From assembly GCF_013664685.1 (NCBI RefSeq), contig NZ_JAAKDE010000019.1, forward strand, positions 1 to 64,000: a stretch of 64,000 bases of DNA, in the 5' to 3' direction. The notes below the pieces were generated by a model. The model saw nothing but the letters and a program-made list of their open reading frames with translations, did not search any database and was not told the origin of the DNA. The translations under genes were made by a program, and so were the position numbers. The DNA is from Capillibacterium thermochitinicola. Its GTDB lineage: Bacteria > Bacillota > UBA4882 > UBA10575. Below, one piece after another: positions 44,096 to 52,886 of this stretch; positions within the stretch are counted from its first letter, which is position 1; every line of letters begins with the position of its first letter.

Positions 44096-45121
44096 ATGAA
44101 ACGAGTTGTCGCATCATTACTTGCCCTATTACTAATCGCAACAATGACTCCCGTTGTGATGGCTGCCAATTTAGACTTTTCTGGTAAAGTGATTACCGAA
44201 GCCACTTATGGTGAGAACTTCGGCGGAAATTCCGAGATTGAACTCTCCGCCAAGATAGGTGAAGGTCTGAAAGCCGGTCTTGGTTTCGGCAGTTCGGAAC
44301 AGTCGTTCCCCTGGTCGAACTGGGAACTGGGCATCAACGCATTATGGCTGGAGACCAACGGCGCTTTAATTCCGGGAACCCCCGAGTTTACCACCAGAAT
44401 CGGGTCCTTGAACCACAGCTACTCGGATTTCGTGGCGAAAGGGATCAAAACCACCGGGATCAGCATTGACCAACTGGCCATTGGCCCGGTTACCCTTGGT
44501 GGTTACTATTCCCTGGCCGGCGAGAGCATTCTGGACCGGGGCGCTTACGTCAAAATCAATCCGATGGACGGGATTGAGGCCCAAGCGACCGTGGTGAAAG
44601 CCGACGAGCAGCTCTCCTACGCCTTGTCCACCACCGTGCAACCGCTGGCCGGAGCCGAAGTCTCCGGGACGTATGCGGCGGTGCATGAAGGGGCCAACGC
44701 TTACCGGGTGAAAGGTAAGTACCAGGTACTGGAAGGCCTTGAGGTTCGGGCCGGCTATCAAGATATCCCGACCGAATTTAACGCTACCCATCGGAACACC
44801 AAAGACGATGACAAAAATAACGTTAATCCGGGAACCGGTTTCACCGTTGGCGCGACCGCTAACCAATTCGGTTTCGAAGTGGTAGCCGACTATGTGGACT
44901 ATGAAAAGACGGTTGATTACTCCGTTGCCCGTACGGTCAACATTGCCGGGCTGGATTTCAACACCAAGCTGGCTGGTAATTATGATTTTGAGACCGCGGA
45001 AGCGGAAAAACTGGAAGCCACGGTTGGTTACAGTGCACCGAACGGACTGGAGCTTACGGCCGGTTACAACTTCATCGAGAACCAGCCCACCATCTCCGCC
45101 GGTTTGGAGCTGCAATTCTAA
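44096..45121 (+). CDS. Porin-like outer-membrane beta-barrel protein
   Basis: 341 residues. Signal peptide 1-23 (A-x-A type end at V-M-A-A). The mature part is a long series of 8-10-residue amphipathic strands with Gly/Tyr/Phe turns (A-T-Y-G-E-N-F-G-G-N-S-E-I-E-L-S-A-K), ending T-I-S-A-G-L-E-L-Q-F; the terminal Phe is the usual outer-membrane insertion mark. No SLH domain, unlike OmpM-type porins of Negativicutes and Halanaerobiales. ATG 44096 follows AAGGAGG. A strong terminator and long leader suggest high, independent expression. Identity as a porin is inferred from fold features. Confidence 0.75.
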   Translation: MKRVVASLLALLLIATMTPVVMAANLDFSGKVITEATYGENFGGNSEIELSAKIGEGLKAGLGFGSSEQSFPWSNWELGINALWLETNGALIPGTPEFTTRIGSLNHSYSDFVAKGIKTTGISIDQLAIGPVTLGGYYSLAGESILDRGAYVKINPMDGIEAQATVVKADEQLSYALSTTVQPLAGAEVSGTYAAVHEGANAYRVKGKYQVLEGLEVRAGYQDIPTEFNATHRNTKDDDKNNVNPGTGFTVGATANQFGFEVVADYVDYEKTVDYSVARTVNIAGLDFNTKLAGNYDFETAEAEKLEATVGYSAPNGLELTAGYNFIENQPTISAGLELQF

Positions 45122-45175
45122 AACACATGTAACATGAAGCGTTGTGCCTATCCGCACTAAGCTTTGCCAAAAAGT

Positions 45176-45216
45176 AAAAGGAGAAACCCCGGACTGGTCC
45201 GGGGTTTCTCCTTTTG
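45176..45216 (+). terminator. Very strong Rho-independent terminator
   Basis: A 17-bp stem (45177-45193 with 45198-45214) around a CTGG loop. Its core is GAGAAACCCCGGA with TCCGGGGTTTCTC, flanked by A-rich and T-rich arms. Confidence 0.95.
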
Positions 45217-45580
45217 TACTGTTTTTTGTTGACTCTTGCAGTCTTTGGACATATTTTTCGTTTCCAACCATAAAAATTAAATGGGGAAAGGGCTAAGGAA
45301 AGAACAGGTATTTCGTGGCAGGAAAATTTGGGTTTATGTCGAATATATAAAACCAAGAAAACTGAAAAGCTCGAGCGAAAAGTAATACATCGACCAGCAT
45401 ATATTGCGAAAAATGACTCCTTCTTCATAATAGACAAAAAAGACTACTGGTCACCATGGGGGGTGGAGAAACAACCGCTAAATGTCGATCGCGATTGACA
45501 TACAATGGAGTAAATGAACGAGATTCGATATAAATTTTTTAGGAATAATTAATTTAATTGGATTTGGGAGGTAGACAACA
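45217..45580 (+). other. gene-free regulatory interval before the sugar ABC ATPase
   Basis: About 364 nt with no supported gene. It holds the palindrome at 45483-45500 and a possible promoter TGGAGT (45506-45511), 17 nt, TATAAA (45529-45534). Nothing else was recognised. Confidence 0.55.
45483..45500 (+). promoter_or_regulatory. 18-bp palindromic operator candidate
   Basis: TGTCGATCGCGATTGACA: the two 9-bp halves match in 8 of 9 positions, with a central CG as in LacI/CcpA-type operators. It ends in a TTGACA hexamer that has no -10 partner at normal spacing. It lies about 80 nt before the ABC ATPase start. Confidence 0.55.
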
Positions 45581-46684
45581 TTGGCAAAGGTAGTCTTTGA
45601 GCACGTTTATAAGAAGTTCCCCAACGGTGTTGTTGCTGTCAACGATTTTAACTTAGAGATTAAAGACAAAGAGTTTGTGGTTTTGGTTGGTCCCTCCGGT
45701 TGCGGTAAAACCACCTCTTTACGGTGTGTTGCCGGTCTTGAAGAAGCTAGTTCCGGTAATATTTACATCGGTGACACTTTGGTAAACGATGTCGCGCCGA
45801 AAGACCGGGACATCGCGATGGTTTTCCAGAACTACGCCCTCTATCCCCATATGGATGTTTACAATAACATGGCTTTCGGTTTGAAACTGCGGAAATTCCC
45901 GAAGGCCGAGATTGACCGCCGGGTGAAGGAAGCCGCGAAGATTCTTGGGATTGAAAACCTCCTTGATCGTAGGCCAAAAGCGCTTTCCGGTGGTCAGCGG
46001 CAACGGGTAGCGTTGGGCCGGGCCATCGTTCGCGAACCCAAAGTCTTCTTGATGGATGAGCCCCTCTCCAACCTTGACGCCAAATTGCGGGTGCAGATGA
46101 GGGCGGAGTTGCAGAAACTACATAACCGTCTCCAGACCACCGTCATCTATGTTACCCATGACCAGATTGAGGCGATGACCATGGGTGACCGGATCGTGGT
46201 TATGAAAGACGGCGTCATCCAGCAGGTCGGTCGGCCGCTTGACATTTACGATCATCCGAATAATGTGTTCGTGGCCGGGTTTATTGGGACACCGCCGATG
46301 AACTTCTTGGAGGGTGTGCTCCGGAAAGAAAACGACCGGTTCTATGTTGACTTTGGCACCTTCAAGATTTATGTTCCGGAAGGTAAATTCAGAACGGCCA
46401 ATATGTATGTGGATAAAGAGGTTATCTTCGGAATCCGTCCGGAGAACATCTCTGAACTGGCGGATACGCCCAACGCGAATCCGGAAGATGTGGTTACCGC
46501 GACCGTTGACGTCAGCGAGCTTATCGGGTCCGAGACCTATCTCTGGGTTTCCAATGGACCGCACAGCTTCACTGCCCGGGTGGATGCCCACACGAAAGCG
46601 GCTGATGGTGACCAGACGCAACTGGTCTTCAATACCCAGAAGATTCACCTCTTTGATAAAGAAACGGAGAAAGCCATTCCATAA
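45581..46684 (+). CDS. msmX: Carbohydrate ABC transporter ATPase, MsmX/UgpC/MalK type
   Basis: Cytoplasmic ATPase energising sugar ABC importers. 367 residues: nucleotide-binding domain with Walker A G-P-S-G-C-G-K-T-T, Q loop, signature L-S-G-G-Q-R-Q-R-V, Walker B F-L-M-D-E-P, and a C-terminal TOBE/MalK regulatory domain. TTG 45581 follows GGGAGGT. No permease or binding-protein gene is beside it. It therefore resembles MsmX of Bacillus, a shared ATPase serving several importers; the symbol reflects that analogy. Confidence 0.92.
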   Translation: MAKVVFEHVYKKFPNGVVAVNDFNLEIKDKEFVVLVGPSGCGKTTSLRCVAGLEEASSGNIYIGDTLVNDVAPKDRDIAMVFQNYALYPHMDVYNNMAFGLKLRKFPKAEIDRRVKEAAKILGIENLLDRRPKALSGGQRQRVALGRAIVREPKVFLMDEPLSNLDAKLRVQMRAELQKLHNRLQTTVIYVTHDQIEAMTMGDRIVVMKDGVIQQVGRPLDIYDHPNNVFVAGFIGTPPMNFLEGVLRKENDRFYVDFGTFKIYVPEGKFRTANMYVDKEVIFGIRPENISELADTPNANPEDVVTATVDVSELIGSETYLWVSNGPHSFTARVDAHTKAADGDQTQLVFNTQKIHLFDKETEKAIP

Positions 46685-46704
46685 GGGCAAAACTCGATTT
46701 CAGT

Positions 46705-46735
46705 AATCCCCCATCGCTCCGGTGGGGGATTATTT
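46705..46735 (+). terminator. terminator hairpin after ABC ATPase
   Basis: AATCCCCCA (46705-46713), 9-nt loop, TGGGGGATT (46723-46731), followed by ATTT. Confidence 0.75.
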
Positions 46736-46784
46736 AAATGTTTAATAAGTTTAACAAGAGGCGTTTATAGAAGGGGAGGACATT

Positions 46785-47780
46785 ATGTATTATTTGGGTA
46801 TCGATTTGGGGGGGACCAATATTGCCATCGGGCTGGTGAACGAAGAGGGAGAAATCGTTGAGCGCGGAAACGCCCCGACCGGAAGAGAGCGGAGCGCCAC
46901 CTTGATCCTGAAGGACATGGCCGATCTGGCGCTCGAAGTGATGGCCAAAGCCGGGGTTGGTTTTGACCAGATTACAAGTGTCGGGGTGGGTTCACCGGGC
47001 GCCCCCGATGTGGAGAATGGAGTTATCATTTATAATAACAATCTTGGCTTTCGGAACGTACCGGTCCGCGCCGAACTGCAAAAATACCTGCCCTTACCGG
47101 TATATGTCGACAATGATGCCAACTGTGCTGCGCTGGCTGAGGGGTTACTCGGTGCGGCCGGCGGGGTTCGTCACTCAGTCACAATTACGCTGGGGACCGG
47201 GATCGGAGGCGGGGTCATTATTGACCATAAAATCTATAGCGGATTTAACAATGCCGGTTCTGAACTGGGTCACATGGTGATCGAGGCGAGCGGGAAATTA
47301 TGCTCCTGTGGCCGGAGAGGCTGTTGGGAGGCGTACGCCTCCGCCCGGGGCTTGGTTGAAATGGCGAGGGAGGCGGCGGCCCAAGCGCCCGCTTCTTTGC
47401 TCTATACGATGGTTGACGGGGATTTATCTAAAATCACCGCGAAGACTCCCTTTGATGCGGCCAAGCAAGGCGATGCCGTGGGTGCGGCGGTGGTGGACAA
47501 GTATTTGGATTACTTGGCGGTTGGGGTGGTGAATATCATCAACATTTTACAACCCGAAGTGATCGTTATTGGCGGCGGCGTTTCGAAAGAAGGCGAAAAT
47601 CTATTGGTTCCGCTGAAGGAGAAAGTGGCACGGGAGTGTTACGGCCAGGAAGGGATCCCCACGGCCGAGTTGCGCTTGGCCCTCCTGGGTAATGACGCGG
47701 GAATCGTCGGGGCGGCACTTTTGGGTTTCCCGCCGGAGAAACGCGCTCTGGTCAGCCTATTTGGTCCGGGCCGTAAATAG
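46785..47780 (+). CDS. ROK-family sugar kinase (glucokinase type)
   Basis: 331 residues. N-terminal phosphate loop D-L-G-G-T-N, catalytic Asp in V-D-N-D-A-N, E-L-G-H region and the ROK zinc motif C-S-C-G-R-R-G-C-W-E. Matches glucokinase GlcK in length and order. ATG 46785 follows GGGGAGG. It sits behind the sugar ABC ATPase, consistent with phosphorylation of imported sugar. No helix-turn-helix N-terminus, so not a ROK repressor. Confidence 0.92.
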   Translation: MYYLGIDLGGTNIAIGLVNEEGEIVERGNAPTGRERSATLILKDMADLALEVMAKAGVGFDQITSVGVGSPGAPDVENGVIIYNNNLGFRNVPVRAELQKYLPLPVYVDNDANCAALAEGLLGAAGGVRHSVTITLGTGIGGGVIIDHKIYSGFNNAGSELGHMVIEASGKLCSCGRRGCWEAYASARGLVEMAREAAAQAPASLLYTMVDGDLSKITAKTPFDAAKQGDAVGAAVVDKYLDYLAVGVVNIINILQPEVIVIGGGVSKEGENLLVPLKEKVARECYGQEGIPTAELRLALLGNDAGIVGAALLGFPPEKRALVSLFGPGRK

Positions 47781-48396
47781 CGCGGTTTCTGGCTGAGTTG
47801 CTTTCGGTGGTTGGAAAAAGCGGCGACAACTGTTGATCAGTCCGGTACCGATCACCTCCGCCATCCGCATGACCAGGCTTAAACGGGTGTTTTGGAGGAC
47901 AAGGTACTCCATAAAGCCGCCGACATTCACAACACCGATGATATGCATCTGCCCTACTGCGGGCAGATGTTTATTTACACCCGTCCCGGGACGTAGCGGG
48001 CCGGGTTTAATGTTAATGTAGCCAATGTTTTCCGTCCGTCCCAGACAGGCGTCAACAGCGATAATGAACGGGTTGGCAAATTTTTCTTCAATCTCTTGGA
48101 TCGTTGCTTCGAGGTTTACCGCGTGCACGGGACGGTCCAGCGTACCGTAGACAGTAACCTGGGGGGGGAAGCTGACCTTTAACTTTGGTTCCGACCAGCG
48201 GACCCAAGCTGTCGCCTGTTGAGCGGTCGGTGCCGATACATAAAAGAACAAGGGATGAATCTTTACTGCACAAATGGGTCAAGGATTTATAAAGGCGTTC
48301 CGTACATAACTGGGCTGCTTGTTCACTGTTGCTGTCAATGCGGTACGGAAGTAATGGTTGTAGTTGAGCGGCTTTGCGCGCGAGCGAGAACCACAA
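47757..48396 (-). pseudogene. yyaC: YyaC/DUF1256 spore protein (GPR-protease-like fold), frameshifted at a C8 run
   Basis: The N-terminal frame carries C-I-G-T-D-R-S-T-G-D-S-L-G-P-L-V-G-T-K, and the C-terminal frame carries Y-G-T-L-D-R-P-V-H-A-V-N-L and I-I-A-V-D-A-C-L-G-R, then G-F-M-E-Y-L-V-L-Q-N-T-R-L; together they make the entire DUF1256/YyaC family sequence. They meet at C8 on the minus strand (G8 at 48161-48168 on plus). Removing one base yields a 212-residue protein, normal for YyaC. TTG 48396 follows GGAGGGG. The 3' end overlaps the ROK gene by 24 nt, convergently. YyaC is a sporulation protein related to germination protease; its exact role is not settled. Confidence 0.82.
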
Positions 48397-48682
48397 ACTT
48401 ACCCCTCCACCTTTCCGGTAAATTAACACATTGTATCTTATGTAGTTTGGGTGGCGGGTATACATGCTTTTTCAATTTTGCTTTGAAACTTTGCTTTTCC
48501 GGCGCGGAAAGGGACGGACAACCTGGTTTGTTATGTAACAAAAAAGAACAAAAGGAGAAGTTCTTGGCGTCTTCGGGGCAAACGGATGGGGGATACTAAC
48601 TATGCTTCATCCCTACGGTATAGACGGAGAAGTGGATGTCTAAGTTTAAACGAAGAAATCCGAAGTGAAGGGGAGAAAGAAA

Positions 48683-49477
48683 GTGAATAGTGGTCGCGAG
48701 TTGGAACGGTTGGAAGAGATTATGCGTACTCTAAGAAGCGAACGGGGGTGCCCTTGGGATCGGAAACAGACCCATCGTTCTTTAAGACCATATTTACTGG
48801 AAGAGGCGTACGAAGTTTTGGAAGCACTGGAGGAAGAATCCCCGGCCCACCTCCGGGAAGAACTGGGGGACCTTTTGTTACAAGTCGTCTTCCATGCACA
48901 GCTGGCAGCGGAGAGCGGCCACTTTACCCTGGCGGATGTCCTTGCGGACCTTAACGCCAAACTGATCCGTCGCCATCCCCATGTCTTTGATAATCAGGAG
49001 GTGACCGGAGCCGAGGCGGCGGTGGCCAACTGGGAAGCGATTAAGGCGCGGGAGAAAGAAACGGAGCCCTGCTCGGCTCTTTCCGGGGTGCCGACTACAT
49101 TTCCGGCTTTAATGCGGGCGGAGAAGGTACAAGCAAAAGCCGCCCGGGTTGGTTTTGATTGGCCGGAGGTACGGGGACCACTCGCGAAGATTAAGGAGGA
49201 AGCGGAAGAATTGGTGGCCGTCTGGGAAGCCGGGGTAAAGAGCGAAGCCGACCAGCGGAGACTGGAGGAAGAATTCGGGGATCTCCTTTTCTCCCTGGTT
49301 AACCTGGCCCGTTTTCTTAAGATCCGGCCGGAACTGGCGTTGCTACGCAGTACCGAAAAGTTTGTCCGCCGTTTTCGTTGTTTGGAAGAACGGGCTGCCG
49401 CGCGGGGGCAGGACCTTTCCGCACTGACGTTGGAAGAAATGGACCAGCTTTGGGAGGAAGAAAAGAAGCGGGTATAA
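48683..49477 (+). CDS. mazG: Nucleoside triphosphate pyrophosphohydrolase MazG
   Basis: 264 residues with two MazG domains: the first with C-P-W-D and E-E-A-Y-E-V ... E-E-L-G-D-L-L-L-Q-V, the second with E-E-A-E-E-L ... E-E-F-G-D-L-L-F-S-L. Hydrolyses NTPs, probably non-canonical or damaged ones. GTG 48683 follows AAGGGGAG at 7 nt; GTG 48665 lacks an SD. The N-terminal methylase domain fused in Bacillus YabN is absent. The roughly 285 nt upstream contain no recognised gene. Confidence 0.95.
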   Translation: MNSGRELERLEEIMRTLRSERGCPWDRKQTHRSLRPYLLEEAYEVLEALEEESPAHLREELGDLLLQVVFHAQLAAESGHFTLADVLADLNAKLIRRHPHVFDNQEVTGAEAAVANWEAIKAREKETEPCSALSGVPTTFPALMRAEKVQAKAARVGFDWPEVRGPLAKIKEEAEELVAVWEAGVKSEADQRRLEEEFGDLLFSLVNLARFLKIRPELALLRSTEKFVRRFRCLEERAAARGQDLSALTLEEMDQLWEEEKKRV

Positions 49478-49547
49478 ACGCGGTCTGTATAATCCTCCGC
49501 CCTTCGGTTAAGTTAATCCTAGAACCAAAGAAGGGGGAGGAATTAAG

Positions 49548-50507
49548 ATGTTGCCGCCCAAACACATCCGCAAGTTTTTTTCGTTTGCCTGTGCGCTGTT
49601 ATTACTGGTTCCGTTTTTAATGGGCTGTCCAGGTGCGGAAGGGAACGTGGCTAAAAAACTGAATAAAGAGCCGGAGATCACCGTCTATTTCCACAAAACA
49701 AAAGAGACGAAGAAGATGCCGATCGAAGAATACCTCATGGGTGTGGTGGCCGGTGAGATGAGGCCGGACTGGCCCGTGGAGGCTTATGCGGCGCAGGCGA
49801 TTGTCGCCCGGACTTTCACGATGGATTTTATCGCCGACGGTGGGACCAAGAAGCAACATAATACCGATATTTCCACGGATGAGGAAGAAGCACAAGCGTA
49901 TAACGCCGACGCCATTACGCCGGAGATCCGGCGCGCCGTCCAGATGACGGCGGGACAAGTTATGACTTACCGCGGGCGGTATGTGAAAGGGTGGTTCTCG
50001 GCCAGTTGTGGTGGGCGTACCGCCTTAGCCAAAGACGGGTTGGCCTATAAGGATCCGGAACCCCCGTATATGCGCTCGGTCTCCTGCCCGGAAGCGGAAG
50101 TAATTCCCGATGAAGAATTGTTTTGGAAAAAGAAATTCACCTTCCAGGAGCTCACGGCCGCCCTTTCCGAACTGGGCCAAAAAATCGGCACCGTTTCCCG
50201 GATGGCGGTGGCTTCCCGCAGTAAAGATTCACACCGGGCGCGGGAACTGAAATTCACCGGGTCTGACGGGGAAGCGACCGTCCCGGGGGCCGATTTCCGG
50301 ATTGCCATCGGTCCGCAAGATATGCGTTCCATCTGGCTGACCGATATAAAGCACGAAGCCGACGGGATCACCTTGGAAGGCCGGGGTTTTGGCCATGGCG
50401 TCGGGTTATGCCAGTGGGGGGCCCATGCCTTGGCTAAAAAAGGGAAAAAACCGGAGGAGATTATTAAGCACTATTACCCGGAAGTAAAGATCGAGAAATT
50501 GTGGTAG
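49548..50507 (+). CDS. SpoIID/LytB-family lipoprotein
   Basis: 319 residues. N-terminal lipoprotein signal with a lipobox near F-L-M-G-C (Cys about 26). Then the SpoIID amidase-enhancer fold: E-E-Y-L-M-G-V-V-A-G-E-M, A-Y-A-A-Q-A-I-V-A-R-T, and C-terminal G-R-G-F-G-H-G-V-G-L-C-Q-W-G-A, which carries the conserved glycan-strand-cleaving motif. True SpoIID has an N-terminal membrane helix and a spoIIQ/spoIIID neighbourhood; here the lipobox and mazG/yabP context make it a related paralogue or a diverged SpoIID. ATG 49548 follows GGGGGAGG. Confidence 0.88.
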   Translation: MLPPKHIRKFFSFACALLLLVPFLMGCPGAEGNVAKKLNKEPEITVYFHKTKETKKMPIEEYLMGVVAGEMRPDWPVEAYAAQAIVARTFTMDFIADGGTKKQHNTDISTDEEEAQAYNADAITPEIRRAVQMTAGQVMTYRGRYVKGWFSASCGGRTALAKDGLAYKDPEPPYMRSVSCPEAEVIPDEELFWKKKFTFQELTAALSELGQKIGTVSRMAVASRSKDSHRARELKFTGSDGEATVPGADFRIAIGPQDMRSIWLTDIKHEADGITLEGRGFGHGVGLCQWGAHALAKKGKKPEEIIKHYYPEVKIEKLW

Positions 50508-50558
50508 ATAAATACCGGACGAGGTAATTTTCATCTAGTAAACCGAAAAGGAAAGAAA

Positions 50559-50592
50559 AAGCTGTCAACCGGTTACGGTTGACAGCTTTTTT
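50559..50592 (+). terminator. Rho-independent terminator after the SpoIID-like gene
   Basis: AAGCTGTCAACC (50559-50570), loop GGTTAC, GGTTGACAGCTT (50577-50588), T run. The 12-bp stem is perfect. Confidence 0.93.
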
Positions 50593-50743
50593 GGCGACAA
50601 AACCCCAAGCCAAGCGGGGATTACTTCAGGGTTCCCGCGGCTGGGTAGGTACTTGGTTTGTACTCTATAGCTCTTTTTGTTCCAAATGCCCATCTTTGCT
50701 CATATGATAGTTTGTAAGAAAAATCTGATCAGAGGTGGCAAGG

Positions 50744-51025
50744 ATGGAGCAGAAGGGAGTAAAGAACAACCATCAATTAACCCTGGTCCACCGGGAAAAA
50801 TTAACCATCGACGGGGTCACCAATGTGGGTAGTTACGACCCGACTGCCCTTTTACTGGAGACCACCGCGGGAGTGCTGTTGATTAAAGGCGAAAATCTTC
50901 ATTTAACCCTGTTGAATCTGGAACAAGGGAAAATCGGGTTGACGGGAGAGATTAATGCCCTCACCTACAGCAATGAATCGCTCAGCCAAAGAAGCAAAGG
51001 TCTTTTAGGTAAGATCTTTAAGTGA
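50744..51025 (+). CDS. yabP: Sporulation protein YabP
   Basis: 93 residues matching YabP/YqfC: H-Q-L-T-L-V-H-R-E-K-L-T-I-D-G-V-T-N-V, then T-T-A-G-V-L-L-I-K-G-E-N-L-H. Needed with YabQ for cortex formation in Bacillus. ATG 50744 follows AGAGGTGG; the in-frame GTG 50735 lies inside the SD. CATATGAT at 50701 resembles a sigma-E -10, but no matching -35 is visible. It is separated from yabQ by 29 kb. Confidence 0.88.
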   Translation: MEQKGVKNNHQLTLVHREKLTIDGVTNVGSYDPTALLLETTAGVLLIKGENLHLTLLNLEQGKIGLTGEINALTYSNESLSQRSKGLLGKIFK

Positions 51026-51083
51026 GGGAAGCCTTGCTACTAACTTGTATAAACCAATGGTTGGCTTTGTTTAGCCGTCACGG

Positions 51084-51111
51084 AAAAAAGAGGAAACGAC
51101 CTCTTTTTTTG
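51084..51111 (+). terminator. Rho-independent terminator after yabP
   Basis: AAAAAAGAGG (51084-51093), loop AAACGA, CCTCTTTTTT (51100-51109), longer T run. Confidence 0.85.
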
Positions 51112-51209
51112 TTTTAATTTCCGGCAGGAATTGCTGTCGCTTTATGGAAACATATAAAAGACTGACCAGACCAGGTGAATATTTCGAAAAACATACTTTG
51201 AGGTGCAGG

Positions 51210-52886
51210 ATGAAGAAACACCGCCGTCTCCCGCTCTTTTTTTTCTTGCTGCTTTTGGCCAGTTTCGCTTTGACTTTTCCCGCCCAGTCGGCGGTGGAGC
51301 TAAGTAGAACCGGGGCCGAATACCGTTTTGGACGCGTGAAAGCGCTGCCCCGCCCGTTGGAATGGAAAAAACTGGTCACACCCCATTTTGAGATCTTCTT
51401 CTACCAGGGCCTGGAGGAACTGGCGGAACGCAGTGCCCGTATCTTGGAAGAAGATGCCTTTGGCCGCGTCTATCCTGATTTTCGCAACCTTTTTACCCTA
51501 AACCCATACCGGAAAATCCGGGTGATTCTCTTTGCGTCGCGGAAGGAGTACCAGAATTCACAAGCCAGCGGAGTATCGTTCGATGACACTTCCGAAGGGG
51601 TTGCCCACATACTGGTCAACCGGCTGGTGGTGATTGGACAGCCGACTTACCGGGACTTGCGGGGCGTTTTGACCCATGAGATCACCCATTTGATTACGAT
51701 TGGCCCTTTCAAAAACCACATTTTGTACGGGATGGGGAACAACGTACCGGGTTGGATTGCGGAAGGGCTGGCCGAATACTATATGCCGGCGGAGACCAGA
51801 TTCCCCAACCGGGAGGTTGCCCTCCGCGACGTGGTCCTACGGGACCAGGTGGATTCGCTTAATGAGATCTCGGCGGTCAGTGGCAATCTTCACTACGCGG
51901 AAGCCTGGTCCCTGATTGATTACATCGCCCGGAAATATGGCCAAGATAAGCTGTGCGTAATGCTGGAAGCGGTGGTGAAGGAAGGCCACCGGGACCGCAC
52001 CTTCGAAAAACTCTTCGGCCGGACGCTTAAGGAACTGTGGAACGACTGGCGGGAGGAACTGCCCCAGATCTACCGGGCGGGAGCGGAGGCGCCCGCCTAT
52101 ACTGAAAAGGCCGATCCGCTCTATCCAGACTACCGCAACCAATTGATGGTTAAGGTTGGCCCGGACGGTCAAATTTTTTTCCTCTCCACCTGCCAGGGCC
52201 GGCTCTATGATCTATTCCAGGCCGATGGCGACCAAGTCAGGGCACTGACCAAACGGACTGTGTTTGCTTACGACTTGGCACCGGACGGGCGGCAACTGGT
52301 TTTTCTCTCCGACGAAGAAGGCGACCGGCGGCTTTACCGGTTAGATTTGGCCTCCGGCGTGGAGACGCCGGTGGAACTGGAGATCACCAATCCCATTGGC
52401 GTGGCCTGGTCCCCCCAGGGGGACCGGTTGGCTGTAGTGGCCAATATCAAGGGTGATGCCGACCTTTTCCTGGTTGATCCAGAGGGACGACTTTTGGGAG
52501 TGATTGCCGACTCTGAAGTCGACGAGACGGATCCGGCTTGGTCCCCCGACGGTTCGCGGCTGGCGTTTGTTTCCCCCCGGGGGCAATTTGACCAGCTTTA
52601 CCTCTGGGACGGCGATAAAGTGCGTTTGCTGACCCAGGGCGCTGCGCACCACCGGGACCCGGTCTGGAGCCCCACCGGGGACCTTTATTGCTTGACGGGG
52701 GAGCGGGGTTACTACCGGGTGGCGGTCGTTGATTCAGCCCACGGGACCACGAACCCTCTTTGGCCTTACCGCGAATCCGTTCTTGGGGTGGTCCCGACGG
52801 CCGGTGATTTTCTGGTTACCCTTTATAACGACCGTAATTTCGAGCTTTATCGCTACCAACCGGGGGAGGATAAATATGATGAATAA
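51210..52886 (+). CDS. Exported MA-clan metallopeptidase fused to a TolB-like beta-propeller
   Basis: 558 residues. Signal peptide 1-27 (three basic residues, Phe/Leu core, end near A-Q-S-A). About 50-290 is a peptidase MA-like domain with H-E-I-T-H and, 30 residues on, W-I-A-E-G-L-A-E-Y-Y (third zinc Glu). About 300-555 carries WD40-like PD40 repeats (L-A-P-D-G-R-Q-L-V-F-L-S-D-E; A-W-S-P-D-G-S-R-L-A-F-V-S) like TolB. Its T8 (51237-51244) is in frame. ATG 51210 has only a weak SD (AGGTGCAGG). It overlaps the next gene by 11 nt, so the two are translationally coupled. Confidence 0.85.
   Translation: MKKHRRLPLFFFLLLLASFALTFPAQSAVELSRTGAEYRFGRVKALPRPLEWKKLVTPHFEIFFYQGLEELAERSARILEEDAFGRVYPDFRNLFTLNPYRKIRVILFASRKEYQNSQASGVSFDDTSEGVAHILVNRLVVIGQPTYRDLRGVLTHEITHLITIGPFKNHILYGMGNNVPGWIAEGLAEYYMPAETRFPNREVALRDVVLRDQVDSLNEISAVSGNLHYAEAWSLIDYIARKYGQDKLCVMLEAVVKEGHRDRTFEKLFGRTLKELWNDWREELPQIYRAGAEAPAYTEKADPLYPDYRNQLMVKVGPDGQIFFLSTCQGRLYDLFQADGDQVRALTKRTVFAYDLAPDGRQLVFLSDEEGDRRLYRLDLASGVETPVELEITNPIGVAWSPQGDRLAVVANIKGDADLFLVDPEGRLLGVIADSEVDETDPAWSPDGSRLAFVSPRGQFDQLYLWDGDKVRLLTQGAAHHRDPVWSPTGDLYCLTGERGYYRVAVVDSAHGTTNPLWPYRESVLGVVPTAGDFLVTLYNDRNFELYRYQPGEDKYDE

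Noticed and set aside
45495-45523. Promoter using TTGACA at 45495
   Set aside because: No -10 hexamer occurs at 15-19 nt spacing; the hexamer is better explained as part of the palindrome.
48219-48599. Plus-strand open frame opposite yyaC
   Set aside because: It is antisense to the conserved YyaC sequence and has no recognisable domain.
50670-50710. Sigma-E promoter before yabP
   Set aside because: CATATGAT resembles the -10, but no -35 element is found 14-15 nt upstream.
51144-51209. N-terminal extension of the MA-peptidase gene
   Set aside because: It would put 22 charged residues before a perfect signal peptide; ATG 51210 is the sensible start.
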